Below, piece by piece: positions 53,566-62,096 of a stretch of 64,000 nucleotides of DNA. The position numbers and the translations under genes are program-made. The stretch lies in NCBI GenBank assembly GCA_021730635.1, contig JAJNNC010000005.1:310001-374000 (forward strand), in the 5' to 3' direction. Source of the stretch: Catalimonadaceae bacterium JC749. GTDB lineage: Bacteria > Bacteroidota > Bacteroidia > Cytophagales > Cyclobacteriaceae. Below the pieces are notes generated by a model, which searched no databases, had not been told where the DNA came from, and saw only the letters and a list, made by a program, of their open reading frames with translations. Positions within the stretch are counted from its first letter, which is position 1. Each line of letters begins with the position of its first letter.

Positions 53566-54048
53566 CTAAAACATAGACTTTTTAACTGAAGATAACTTCA
53601 GACAGGTTATTTGAGGGAAATTTACAGTTCTTAAAATATTAAAATGCCTGTCGTTACTTATCACATAATCGGCATTTGAGGCTATGGCACAGTCAACATA
53701 CTTATCATCGTCCGGATCATCTCTGATTAATAACCACTTATAGCTTGGATCTATTTTTCGTGTATCAGGCAACTCAAGTAAAACCTTTATGATGTTTTCT
53801 GCTATCAAGGCATTAGTCCTTTGTTCCAAAATTTCTCTATACTCCAATATGATTTCAGAAGATAAGGCTAAGTGCACTCTGCCTTGCAAAATTAAGTCAT
53901 AAAGCCAACGCTTAGGTGCTTTTCTGGGTAGTATTTGCAATAGGCAATTGATATCTAGCACAATGACTTTCCTAGCAGATGCTTCCCCACCGGGGTGCCG
54001 ACTACTGGACATTGCCCCAGTGGATACTGCCCCAGTGGACACTGTCAT
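53566..54048 (-). CDS. PIN-domain toxin with repeat-extended N terminus
   Basis: A 160-residue PIN-fold protein of the VapC-like 'toxin component, PIN family'. The metal-binding acidic residues are present: Asp 32 (VIVLDINCLL, with Ile where most have Thr), Glu in LEYREIL, and DDDKYVDCAIASNADYVISNDRHF. The ATG overlaps the antitoxin stop (TAATG), which fixes the start. Residues 2-26 are an unusual extension (VSTGA twice, then a Gly/Ser/Arg stretch) coded by three 15-bp repeats; PIN proteins normally begin at the VIVLD strand. Predicted ribonuclease; whether active with the extension is open. Confidence 0.88.
   Translation of the reverse strand: MTVSTGAVSTGAMSSSRHPGGEASARKVIVLDINCLLQILPRKAPKRWLYDLILQGRVHLALSSEIILEYREILEQRTNALIAENIIKVLLELPDTRKIDPSYKWLLIRDDPDDDKYVDCAIASNADYVISNDRHFNILRTVNFPQITCLKLSSVKKSMF
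54004..54048 (+). repeat. three 15-bp tandem repeats inside the PIN toxin start
   Basis: Units at 54004-54018, 54019-54033 and 54034-54048 share the pattern A(C/G)TGGA(C/T)A(C/T)TG followed by CCCC or TCAT. Being 15 bp long they keep the frame and add V-S-T-G-A-like residues to the toxin's N terminus. Confidence 0.8.
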
Positions 54049-54311
54049 TATTTACTTTTTTTGCGGTAATGACCTTCTCCCCATTCTTTAACCTTTTCCT
54101 GAACATCCCAACCTTTTTCTTCAAATAAACGGTCCATCGCTTCATCAGCCTTTTGTGCGTAATAGTTGGCAATGAGCAATTTAATATCTCTTAGTTCTTC
54201 TGGGGTCATTTTTCGGGAAGAAAACATTTCCAGTAGTTCCAGTTGTAAAGGGTCTATCTTTTGCGAAGGCTGAGGCTTTTTACCTCCTGGAAATTTATTT
54301 GTGATTGACAT
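54048..54311 (-). CDS. antitoxin partner of the PIN toxin
   Basis: An 87-residue charged protein whose stop codon overlaps the PIN toxin start by one base, the usual antitoxin-toxin coupling. The N-terminal half is flexible and Pro/Lys-rich; the C-terminal half has helices (PEELRDIKLLIANYYAQKADEAMDRLFEEKGW) and a basic end. I do not recognise a DNA-binding fold with confidence. Antitoxin assigned by position. Confidence 0.8.
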   Translation of the reverse strand: MSITNKFPGGKKPQPSQKIDPLQLELLEMFSSRKMTPEELRDIKLLIANYYAQKADEAMDRLFEEKGWDVQEKVKEWGEGHYRKKSK

Positions 54312-54726
54312 GACAGTGGTAGATTTTATTTACTCGAGACACACTTGAAAAGTTGAGGTATTCTCTAATAGGAATACTTTAAGATAATAAAAAAAGTTTA
54401 TCCGGCTTGATAACTTTCAGCTTTCATTGAATTTTCTTTTCATCTGAAAGTAGATCAGCAGCAAATCTTATAATGTAAAGCAGCCTTTCAGCAATGTAAT
54501 AGTGCTTGACTGCCTCCTGAAAATATAAAACGGAGAGATATGCATAGCTATTCACAGCATGATTGACTATCTAACGCCCCTTTACTGACTCCCCTATCAT
54601 TATGAGAGAAAACAATTGAAGCAAGTATCCCAAATTTAGAATCACAGAGCCTCTCTTATTGTCATGCCGATGGTCTGCGGCCAGGAGGCATGCTTGGCAA
54701 CCATTAATGATTAGGAGATAAATTTA
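54312..54726. other. noncoding gap with second repeat copy
   Basis: About 415 bp, AT-rich, without a supported gene. It contains the second copy of the dispersed repeat in blocks at 54410-54444, 54604-54635 and 54663-54689, with about 140 bp more between its first two blocks than in copy 1. The antitoxin promoter is probably here. Confidence 0.6.
54410..54689 (+). repeat. dispersed intergenic repeat, copy 2
   Basis: The same three blocks as at 53068-53196, in the same order and direction, but interrupted by an extra stretch after the first block. Together the copies bracket the PIN toxin-antitoxin pair. Confidence 0.7.
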
Positions 54727-55188
54727 TTAATGACAAATAGCAGTCCTTTGTGTTCTATTTACCCATTCTTGCCACACCACAAAACCTATTAGGGTGCCGG
54801 TAGTATTCCAAATAATATCGTCCACATCAAAATTGCCTACATAGGTAAGAATCTGAAGACTCTCTATGATAAAGCTGCACAATAAGCCAGTGAGGAAAGC
54901 TTTGGGCCTGTTTTGTACTCCTATATTGAAAAGTATTATGCCAAAAGGTACGAAAAGCATAATATTGCCCCCTACGTTCGCTAGCAATTCCAGAAGATTT
55001 CTAGAATCAGGATGCTGCCAGGCGTTTTGAATATAATGAAAGGTATTCTTAAAGGGTGTTAAGGTAATATACCGCTGTGCATCAGGGTTAAGGCGAGAGG
55101 CATGGGTAAATGGAAAAAAGAATAACAGCCATATAGCAGTGACGAAGTAAACAGATGTTATGATATGTTTAAAGCTTTTTATATTCAT
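54727..55188 (-). CDS. VanZ-family membrane protein
   Basis: A 153-residue protein with four membrane helices and the VanZ-like pattern: FTHASRLNPDAQRYITLTPFKNT, NVGGNIMLFVPFGIILF, SFIIESLQILTYVGNFDVDDIIWNTTGTLIGF. VanZ proteins are known from teicoplanin resistance in Gram-positives, but in Bacteroidota their role is unknown, and resistance should not be inferred. It precedes a polysaccharide locus on the same strand. Confidence 0.88.
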   Translation of the reverse strand: MNIKSFKHIITSVYFVTAIWLLFFFPFTHASRLNPDAQRYITLTPFKNTFHYIQNAWQHPDSRNLLELLANVGGNIMLFVPFGIILFNIGVQNRPKAFLTGLLCSFIIESLQILTYVGNFDVDDIIWNTTGTLIGFVVWQEWVNRTQRTAICH

Positions 55189-55714
55189 AATAAATAGACT
55201 ACAATAGTTTACTTTAGTAAATACTGCTTTGAACCACTAGCTAATGTATCAAAAAACTCATAAGTCATTGATAGCACCAATGTACAGTTTTGATTTTATT
55301 GATGTACACAAAACATTGATCATGCTTCATACAGCGTAAGATTCTGACCAAGCGCTGAGGAAAAAAACAGGGATACACACTTTTATCAGTAAATATTCTT
55401 TTACCCCTAGTCCACCCAAAGTACCTATTCTTTAGGAGGTACTTTTTTTGATTTCACCCCGACGGTAAAAGGAATCCTATCACTCACAACATAGTAGTAT
55501 TTTCTTTAGCCCTACATAGTGAAAGTAAACTCTACAATAGAATATTCTATTTTTCTTGTTACAAATGCATGCCCAAACAATTGGATTATTATCTTAGCCT
55601 ATCTGTAAATTACAGCGCATTAAGTTCAAAATTCTATAGATTATCAACTTAATTACGACATACAAAAGCCCAGGATAAAGCTTTTATACTGTAATTCCTT
55701 TTATAACTATCATC
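55189..55714. other. noncoding region upstream of the Wzi-like gene
   Basis: About 525 bp without a supported gene. The only clear structure is a canonical plus-strand terminator at 55418-55447. The DNA after it (about 270 bp) should contain the promoter of the plus-strand Wzi-like gene, and the part before it that of the minus-strand VanZ gene. Confidence 0.6.
55418..55447 (+). terminator. orphan intrinsic terminator
   Basis: AAAGTACCT and AGGTACTTT pair perfectly around a 10-base loop and run into a stretch of T on the plus strand. No plus-strand gene lies upstream, so it may end a small RNA or an untranslated leader. Confidence 0.75.
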
Positions 55715-57115
55715 TTGAGAATTTATATTATTTCCATGGCATTGATAAGCCAGTGCTGGAGTAAAGTGACTCTTGCACAAAAAGATACTTTAACCTTTGC
55801 GGCAGGTATTTATACTTCTTATGCTACCAAACCCTACCAACCCTTATGGATAGTTTCCAATCAGTACGATCTGATCCCTGATAACCCTCAAGATATAATT
55901 TTGGATGTATCGGGTAAGTATAGCCTGAAATTTAAATCCTTTAAGCTGGAAACAGCGGCAGAACTGGTTGGTAACCTCTTCGCAGAACGCTATTGGGTAC
56001 AGGAATTCTATGGGAAAATGAAATTTAAAACCTGGCAGATTACAGGAGGGAGAGAAAAGGTTAGGGTAGGAGAGGTTGACTCACTATTATCCAGTGGTTC
56101 TCTAGCCATTAGTGGTAATGCACGCCCCATTCCTAAAGTAGGCGTCCAATCTAATGGATTTGTGCCTGTACCAATATTGCAATGGCCTTGGTTGCAGATA
56201 AAGTTTTCCTTGCTACATGGCTGGATGGGACAGGAAAGAGTAGTAAAAGGATCCTATTTACATGAGAAATCACTATATCTAAAAGTGGGTAAGGAGGCTA
56301 TAAACTTATATGGGGGTATGGCTCACTTTGCTATCTGGGGAGGGCAAAAGCAGAACAGACAGCTTCCCCACCAATTATCAGATTATTTCCAGGTGGTTAT
56401 AGCAGCTTCCAGTAAAAGTAAGTACGGACATCAAGGATTAGGAGACCATATGGGTGTATGGGATTGGGGAATGAATTATCAGATTTCTCAATTTCACGTG
56501 AGGTTGTACACACAATCAATTTTTGAGAGAGGCTATGTGCCTCTAGCGCAAGAACCTGCTAAGAGTAAAGGAATGATGCTTTTAAGCCGTGATCGGCTGG
56601 TAGGAGCATCTTTTCAGAGGCATAACAAAAAGTGGATCGATCATATGGTGTTGGAATACATTAGTACCCAATACCAAGGGGGACTCAAGGCAACTGATGG
56701 AAAATATAACTATTATAATGATGCCACTTATGCCTCCGGTTGGACTTACTATAACCAGATCATAGGTACTCCTTTATTTATTAGCAGAAGGCAGGCCTCT
56801 AATTACTTTATTGGTGAAAACAATTCAAATAATTGGAGAAGTATTATGAGCAACAGAATTCAGGGTTTCCATGTGGGATTGTCTGGTATTATTACCCAGC
56901 CATTAACCTACAAAACACTGATTACCTATACCAAACATTATGGTAATTTTCATAATGATGAGCTTTTTACCCCATCAAAACGGCAGATGAATGCTTTGCT
57001 GGAACTCAGTTGGAAGCTTTTCTCTCGTTTATCAGTTAAAGGGATTTTTGGAGTAGATAGAGGAAAACTTTCTAATAATCAAGGTCTATTACTTGGGGTA
57101 GAATGGATCTACTAA
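55715..57115 (+). CDS. capsule assembly Wzi-family outer-membrane protein
   Basis: A 466-residue outer-membrane barrel of the Wzi capsule-assembly family, thought to bind capsular polysaccharide at the cell surface. A TTG start gives a signal peptide ending VTLAQKD. Family features: FAAGIYTSYATKPYQPLW, then the strand-rich body with GNARPIPKVGVQSNGFVPVP, and the terminal LGVEWIY. It is the only plus-strand gene of the locus and faces the acyltransferase tail to tail. Confidence 0.9.
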   Translation: MRIYIISMALISQCWSKVTLAQKDTLTFAAGIYTSYATKPYQPLWIVSNQYDLIPDNPQDIILDVSGKYSLKFKSFKLETAAELVGNLFAERYWVQEFYGKMKFKTWQITGGREKVRVGEVDSLLSSGSLAISGNARPIPKVGVQSNGFVPVPILQWPWLQIKFSLLHGWMGQERVVKGSYLHEKSLYLKVGKEAINLYGGMAHFAIWGGQKQNRQLPHQLSDYFQVVIAASSKSKYGHQGLGDHMGVWDWGMNYQISQFHVRLYTQSIFERGYVPLAQEPAKSKGMMLLSRDRLVGASFQRHNKKWIDHMVLEYISTQYQGGLKATDGKYNYYNDATYASGWTYYNQIIGTPLFISRRQASNYFIGENNSNNWRSIMSNRIQGFHVGLSGIITQPLTYKTLITYTKHYGNFHNDELFTPSKRQMNALLELSWKLFSRLSVKGIFGVDRGKLSNNQGLLLGVEWIY

Positions 57116-57152
57116 TATTAGGAAACAATTTGGCTTATATTAAAAATATGTT

Positions 57153-58244
57153 TTAAGCATAAGTACTATCATGTTTTCTTTGTGACAAATAACTGAAATG
57201 TTTTTTCAGAACAAGAAATCTTTTTTCAATGAGTATATAGGAAAGCCAAGAAATTAGCAATAACAAAAGTGCACTTTGTAGCAAAAACAACTTCACCCAA
57301 TAGCTATCAACACCTGCTTCAGGCAAGATGCGACTTAAAATTTTGTAATAGAATGAAGGTATAATAAGATGATAAACGTAAATACCATAACTAATTTTTC
57401 CTATAAAAATCAAAATTGGGTTGTTCAATATGAATTTGAATTTAAGTTTATTTGTCTGCTGGTGCTGCATGATATAAGTTACTACCCACAGAGCAATTAT
57501 AGATACGATGGTTCTGAATGGAACATAGGATATCATACCTAATCTATCTAAAACAAATATGACCAAAGCTAAAGAAGCGATTATGGTTAAAATTGAGTAA
57601 AATTTATTAAGACCTTTCTTTTTTTGTGTGATTTGCCATGAAAGTAATGCACCTAAACCAAAAGAATCGAAGCAGGTGAAAGTTAATCCAAAGCCCATTT
57701 CTATATTAAGAAATATGATCTGAGATATAGTACCAATTAGGATAAAACATACAATCACAGGCAAAAAATACTTTTTATTAATAAATAAGATAATCCAAGG
57801 CCATATCAAATAAAACTGCTCTTCAACTGCTAAGGACCAAAAATGGGAAAGCATTCCATCCCAAGCTTGCATTTTATACAAATAAAAGTTTGAAGTGTAG
57901 GTTAAATAATACAGAAATGCAGATTGAATATTTGTATCTGTACTTTTGTGAAAAAGTAGCAATACGAAAATTGTAAGATAATAAATGGGAAAAATTCTCA
58001 GAGTTCTTCTGAAATAAAAGTTTTTTAATACTGCAGTCTTTGATGAATGAAGAGATTCTGCTTTATCTCTGTACTCGAATAATATCCAAGTTATTAGAAA
58101 ACCGCTAAGTACAAAGAAAATATTTACCCCTATGGGCCCTATTTGAAATTCATTTATAACATTTTCTTCTGCAGTCCAATGACTGATAATGACAAAGATA
58201 ACTGCTATTGCTCTTATTGAATCTAACTGCTTAATGTACTTCAT
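57153..58244 (-). CDS. acyltransferase family 3 (OafA-type) membrane protein
   Basis: A 363-residue inner-membrane acyltransferase with about ten helices. The N-terminal LDSIRAIAVIFVIISHW holds the conserved Arg 11 and His 22; FFVLSGFLITWILF and NFYFRRTLRIFPIYYL follow, and the central FWSLAVEEQFYLIWP is the family signature. It likely acetylates or otherwise acylates a surface glycan. The start is the MKYIKQ ATG. It lies at the far (downstream) end of the minus-strand polysaccharide genes, 217 bp from the glycosyltransferase. Confidence 0.94.
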   Translation of the reverse strand: MKYIKQLDSIRAIAVIFVIISHWTAEENVINEFQIGPIGVNIFFVLSGFLITWILFEYRDKAESLHSSKTAVLKNFYFRRTLRIFPIYYLTIFVLLLFHKSTDTNIQSAFLYYLTYTSNFYLYKMQAWDGMLSHFWSLAVEEQFYLIWPWIILFINKKYFLPVIVCFILIGTISQIIFLNIEMGFGLTFTCFDSFGLGALLSWQITQKKKGLNKFYSILTIIASLALVIFVLDRLGMISYVPFRTIVSIIALWVVTYIMQHQQTNKLKFKFILNNPILIFIGKISYGIYVYHLIIPSFYYKILSRILPEAGVDSYWVKLFLLQSALLLLLISWLSYILIEKRFLVLKKHFSYLSQRKHDSTYA

Positions 58245-58461
58245 GATTTCAAGATTTCTAAAGATTTTTCTAATAGGATTTATTTTACACTAAAAGAGGG
58301 CACTTCAATTCAGTTCTGACAGCTATTAATTTTATAACTAAACTTTTTTGTATTTATAGCCTTCATATTGCTAGAAAAATAACAGTGTTTATCTTTACCA
58401 AATTAATTTTAGGGCTCTTTATCTCTCCATGATTAATTATTTTTGAGACAATCAATGTATG

Positions 58462-59370
58462 TTAAATCATTACAATTTTTGACAAAATTTTCATGTAGAG
58501 TTTTTTAGTATTTGATGAAACAGCATCAAGTATACTGAAGAGAAAAGGATGATTATACGGAAATAATGCTCTATTAATTAGTCTTGAAATTGTCAAACTT
58601 TCAATTTGATGAGTTTTGACATATTGTTTAAGAAACTTTAAAAATCGGCTTCTTTCATCATGATATTTCCCATTAAGAAATGAGTTACTTACAATGGAAC
58701 CTTCTCTTTGTCTATAGCGATTATGGCAAGATGAAGAAATATATATGTTTTCATTCAAGTAAAATTTGCTTAGAAAAGCCTGATCCTCATATACAGAGAA
58801 GGCTTCATTAAATCCTCCATGTTTTTTTAATTTAAACTTATTCATGATAATAGCACATGGACAAGGTGCTGCCCCTTTCCCTAATGGATATAAGTCTATC
58901 ATCAATTCTGGAGGTGTACAAACTCTATCTTCTTTTGTACCAATGGGTATAACTGAATTTATCATCTCTGGATATTCCCAATTATACCAGTATTCACTAG
59001 CCTCACAAATCATCGCCACATCATACCTTCGCATAATTTCAAATTGGTGCGTTAAATAATTAGGAAACCACATGTCATCTGCATCTAATAATGCAATAAA
59101 TTCACCTGATGCTATTTTTAGAGCGCAATTTCTACTAGCACTCAGCCCTTTGTTAATGTGTCCAGGATGATCTTTATATATTATTTTTTCAGGATATTCT
59201 GCAGCATATCGCTTTGCTATAGTAGTGCTATTATCGGTCGATCCATCATCAATTAAAAGTAGTTCCCAATCCTGGAACTCTTGATTCAATACACTTTGTA
59301 TTGCCTCATCTAAAAAACGAGCTTCGTTATAGAAGCAGGTGAGAATTGATACTACAGGTTTTACACTCAT
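58462..59370 (-). CDS. family 2 glycosyltransferase
   Basis: A roughly 302-residue GT-A fold transferase. VVSILTCFYNEARFLDEAIQSVL, LLIDDGSTDNS, and the metal-binding ALLDADDMWFPN are all present, and a C-terminal helical part follows. I start at ATG 59370 (SVKPVVSIL); two earlier Met codons exist. It would add a sugar from an NDP-sugar to the growing polysaccharide. The deacetylase gene lies 15 bp upstream. Confidence 0.93.
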   Translation of the reverse strand: MSVKPVVSILTCFYNEARFLDEAIQSVLNQEFQDWELLLIDDGSTDNSTTIAKRYAAEYPEKIIYKDHPGHINKGLSASRNCALKIASGEFIALLDADDMWFPNYLTHQFEIMRRYDVAMICEASEYWYNWEYPEMINSVIPIGTKEDRVCTPPELMIDLYPLGKGAAPCPCAIIMNKFKLKKHGGFNEAFSVYEDQAFLSKFYLNENIYISSSCHNRYRQREGSIVSNSFLNGKYHDERSRFLKFLKQYVKTHQIESLTISRLINRALFPYNHPFLFSILDAVSSNTKKLYMKILSKIVMI

Positions 59371-59385
59371 AAACATCAATTAACG

Positions 59386-60402
59386 CTACAGCCAATCTGC
59401 TAAAATTTCTCTAAATTCTTCACCCGTCCAATCATCCACTTGAAACCTACCCAGTTGATATGGGTCATTGTTACCATCAATTGTTCGTGGTTGTGTGGTA
59501 AAGGCTACTTTATAATTAAGCTCCTTAAGCACTTTTATAGTGATTTCATCATAAACACCTGAGGGATAAGCAAAAGAGGTAACTTCAGTCCTTATAAGGG
59601 TTTCCAGGAAGTTTTTATTATTATTAATTTCTTGAAATTGCATAGCTTCTGAATGACATGACAGGGCAGGATGGGTTACTGAGTGCCCGCCAATTGAAAA
59701 TAAATTGTGATTAGCTAACTGTTCTACATGTTCATCTGTCATACAGGTATATTCACTTCTACTTGACGCTTCTAAACCTGCCCATTCTCTAAGATTATTG
59801 ACAATTTGTTGCTGTACTTCGTAAGTTAATGGGCTTAGCATTTCCCAAAGTTGTAGATAAAGTTGTGCTCTTAATGTTGGTGGAGCTTGTTCGTATCGCC
59901 AATGATGATGTTTTTCATCTAACTCTTCATCTAAAATTTTCTCATTATTTAAATCATAAGTTATAATATTCTTATTGATTTCTAATGACAGAATTCTAGG
60001 AAGTACTTTTACATGTAATACAATATTCGCTAGCTCATCCCACCAATATTCCTTTTTGACACCTAAATGTTTGGAACATATAAAAAAGGTAGCAGGTATT
60101 TGATACTGTTCTAACATGGGTTTGGCGGTAGAATAATTGTCTATGTATCCATCGTCAAAGGTTAATACGATATAGCGTTGATTGAGCTTTCTCTTTTCCA
60201 CCTGTTGAAGCAACTCTGCCATTGAAATGACACTACCTGTTTCTTTAAGGACTTGAAGCTGCTGTTGAAAATTATCAGGGCAAACAGCTAGATTCCAGGG
60301 GTCTGAAAGAGGAGTGGCTATTCTATGGTACATCAAAACCAGAGGCTTTGGATTATTAAAAATCCTTTTTCTAATATTCTGAATTTTTCGATAGAGAGCC
60401 AT
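59386..60402 (-). CDS. polysaccharide deacetylase (NodB-type)
   Basis: A 338-residue NodB-homology protein. KPLVLMYHRIA, IVLTFDDGYIDNY (catalytic Asp and metal-binding Asp) and GGHSVTHPAL (metal His pair) are present, then FAYPSGVYDE. No clear signal peptide, so it may act in the cytoplasm or on the inner leaflet; deacetylation of an N-acetyl sugar is the family reaction. I start at ATG 60402, overlapping the upstream gene by 32 bp, because the frame above that is inside the fusion gene. Confidence 0.93.
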   Translation of the reverse strand: MALYRKIQNIRKRIFNNPKPLVLMYHRIATPLSDPWNLAVCPDNFQQQLQVLKETGSVISMAELLQQVEKRKLNQRYIVLTFDDGYIDNYSTAKPMLEQYQIPATFFICSKHLGVKKEYWWDELANIVLHVKVLPRILSLEINKNIITYDLNNEKILDEELDEKHHHWRYEQAPPTLRAQLYLQLWEMLSPLTYEVQQQIVNNLREWAGLEASSRSEYTCMTDEHVEQLANHNLFSIGGHSVTHPALSCHSEAMQFQEINNNKNFLETLIRTEVTSFAYPSGVYDEITIKVLKELNYKVAFTTQPRTIDGNNDPYQLGRFQVDDWTGEEFREILADWL

Positions 60403-62080
60403 TCTTATTTTCAGGTTTAGTTGCAGTGGCAGTGATAATGACTGGAAAGCTTGGGTCAAAGTATTCCATATCCTCTTTCTTCATCTCCGGTAATCCCATT
60501 CCATATAAAAAGGCTGTTGCAACTAATACATTACCAAATGAATTCACCTCGATCTGGTGAATAGGAAATACTTCATGTAATATCTTTTCTATCGATAAGG
60601 CTGTAAAAGACCATAACCAACTCTTTTCCCATTCGCCACAATCAATAGGGGTGATTCCAGGAACAGTTAGTAATAATTTTCCTCCGGGCTTTAGGACACG
60701 AAAACATGTTTCTATAACTGCTTTGTAATCATAAATCAGGTGGAGTGTCTGAGTCAATATAATGCAATCAAAAGAGTTGTCAGGAATGTGTGGTGCATGG
60801 CTCAGATCGGCAACAATGGTGGCATTAGGATTACTATCATCAACATGTAGTATATCGCTTTGTGTTACTTTTTCTGCTCCAAAACGGAGTGTATAATCAT
60901 TGTCACCAATTTCTAACACATGTCCATAAATATTGTCAGCTTCCTGTTGCAGAAAATTCTCAATATAATAGCGATCTACAGGCCCCCCTCTGTCGTATCC
61001 AAACATGGTACTAAAGGGTGTGTTTCTTCCCAAATCTCCAAATTTTACCTGAGTACTCTTAGGGGTGTAGTTGTGATAGATTCCAAGTTTATGTAAAACC
61101 TGAAATACAAAATCTGGTGCTAATTTTCTTAACTTCATTTTTCTTAAAATCAGATCAGCGGCCGTGTATAAATAATAATATTTAGGTTTGTATTTGCGCA
61201 AAGTGTTAATCATATCCTTAGATGGCTTAATATTTCCTACCCTTAAGACATTGAAGAGATGCCTGCAGTAATAATCTATAAACGCTTGAACTCCTACTTC
61301 ATGCGCTTTTCTTTCCTCATCAGACTGCAACAATGGCTCATGGTTTTTCAATACTTTCAAGGCTTGTGCAAGCATCATTGGAACATTACTCGACATATTG
61401 CTGGAATGCATTCGGTAGGCAGCCATCCTTTTAGTATGATGGACAACCGGATAATAGCGGGTTACCTTAAGATAGATGTCATAGTCTTCACAGGCCTGCA
61501 GCGAAGTATCAAACAAAAACTCATTAAACACAAAACGCCTGTACATCACAGTGCCATGCATTCCTATGTAATTACCTTTTAAGGTATGTAGATAATGATC
61601 CGATAATATTACATTTCTATCTAAATCTATATTCCTCTTATCGTGTGTGACTACCTCATAAGCGCCAGAGACAAAAGCTGCATCAGTGTAATAACTTAAG
61701 TATTCCACATTATAAGCAATCGCATAGTCATATAATAGATCATCAGCATCTAGAAAAACTAAAAACTCACCCTTGCTATTTGATATTCCGGTATTCCTGG
61801 CTGCAGAAAGCCCTTGATTTTGCTGAAACACATATTTTACATGTGGATATTTCTGCATAATAGACTTAGTGTTGTCTGTAGAACCATCATCCACTACGAT
61901 AATTTCAATATTCGGATAAGTTTGTTTGCGGACGCTCTCTATCGCATCTGACAAATAGGCAGCATGATTATAAGAGGGTATAACAACAGAGACTAAAGGA
62001 ATATTTTGGGTCATCTCCATTTTCGTGGGCTGAGACAATTTCAACTCAGTTTTTCTGCTTATTTTTTCCGGGGCACACAT
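60371..62080 (-). CDS. glycosyltransferase-methyltransferase fusion
   Basis: A 569-residue two-domain protein. Residues about 27-290 are a family 2 glycosyltransferase (VSVVIPSYNHAAYL, IIVVDDGSTDNT, VFLDADDLL). After a linker, residues about 375-510 form a class I SAM-dependent methyltransferase (GHVLEIGDNDYTLRFG, SFDCIILTQTLHLIYDY, LKPGGKLLLTVPG). One protein could thus add a sugar and methylate it. In-frame ATG codons at 62020 and 62014 are alternative starts. The 3' end overlaps the deacetylase start. Confidence 0.92.
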   Translation of the reverse strand: MCAPEKISRKTELKLSQPTKMEMTQNIPLVSVVIPSYNHAAYLSDAIESVRKQTYPNIEIIVVDDGSTDNTKSIMQKYPHVKYVFQQNQGLSAARNTGISNSKGEFLVFLDADDLLYDYAIAYNVEYLSYYTDAAFVSGAYEVVTHDKRNIDLDRNVILSDHYLHTLKGNYIGMHGTVMYRRFVFNEFLFDTSLQACEDYDIYLKVTRYYPVVHHTKRMAAYRMHSSNMSSNVPMMLAQALKVLKNHEPLLQSDEERKAHEVGVQAFIDYYCRHLFNVLRVGNIKPSKDMINTLRKYKPKYYYLYTAADLILRKMKLRKLAPDFVFQVLHKLGIYHNYTPKSTQVKFGDLGRNTPFSTMFGYDRGGPVDRYYIENFLQQEADNIYGHVLEIGDNDYTLRFGAEKVTQSDILHVDDSNPNATIVADLSHAPHIPDNSFDCIILTQTLHLIYDYKAVIETCFRVLKPGGKLLLTVPGITPIDCGEWEKSWLWSFTALSIEKILHEVFPIHQIEVNSFGNVLVATAFLYGMGLPEMKKEDMEYFDPSFPVIITATATKPENKNGSLSKNSEY

Positions 62081-62096
62081 AACTTAATGATATATC

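Noticed and set aside
54727-55188. VanZ-like protein as evidence of glycopeptide resistance
   Set aside because: No other van genes are present, and VanZ-like proteins are widespread without resistance; Gram-negative outer membranes already exclude these drugs.
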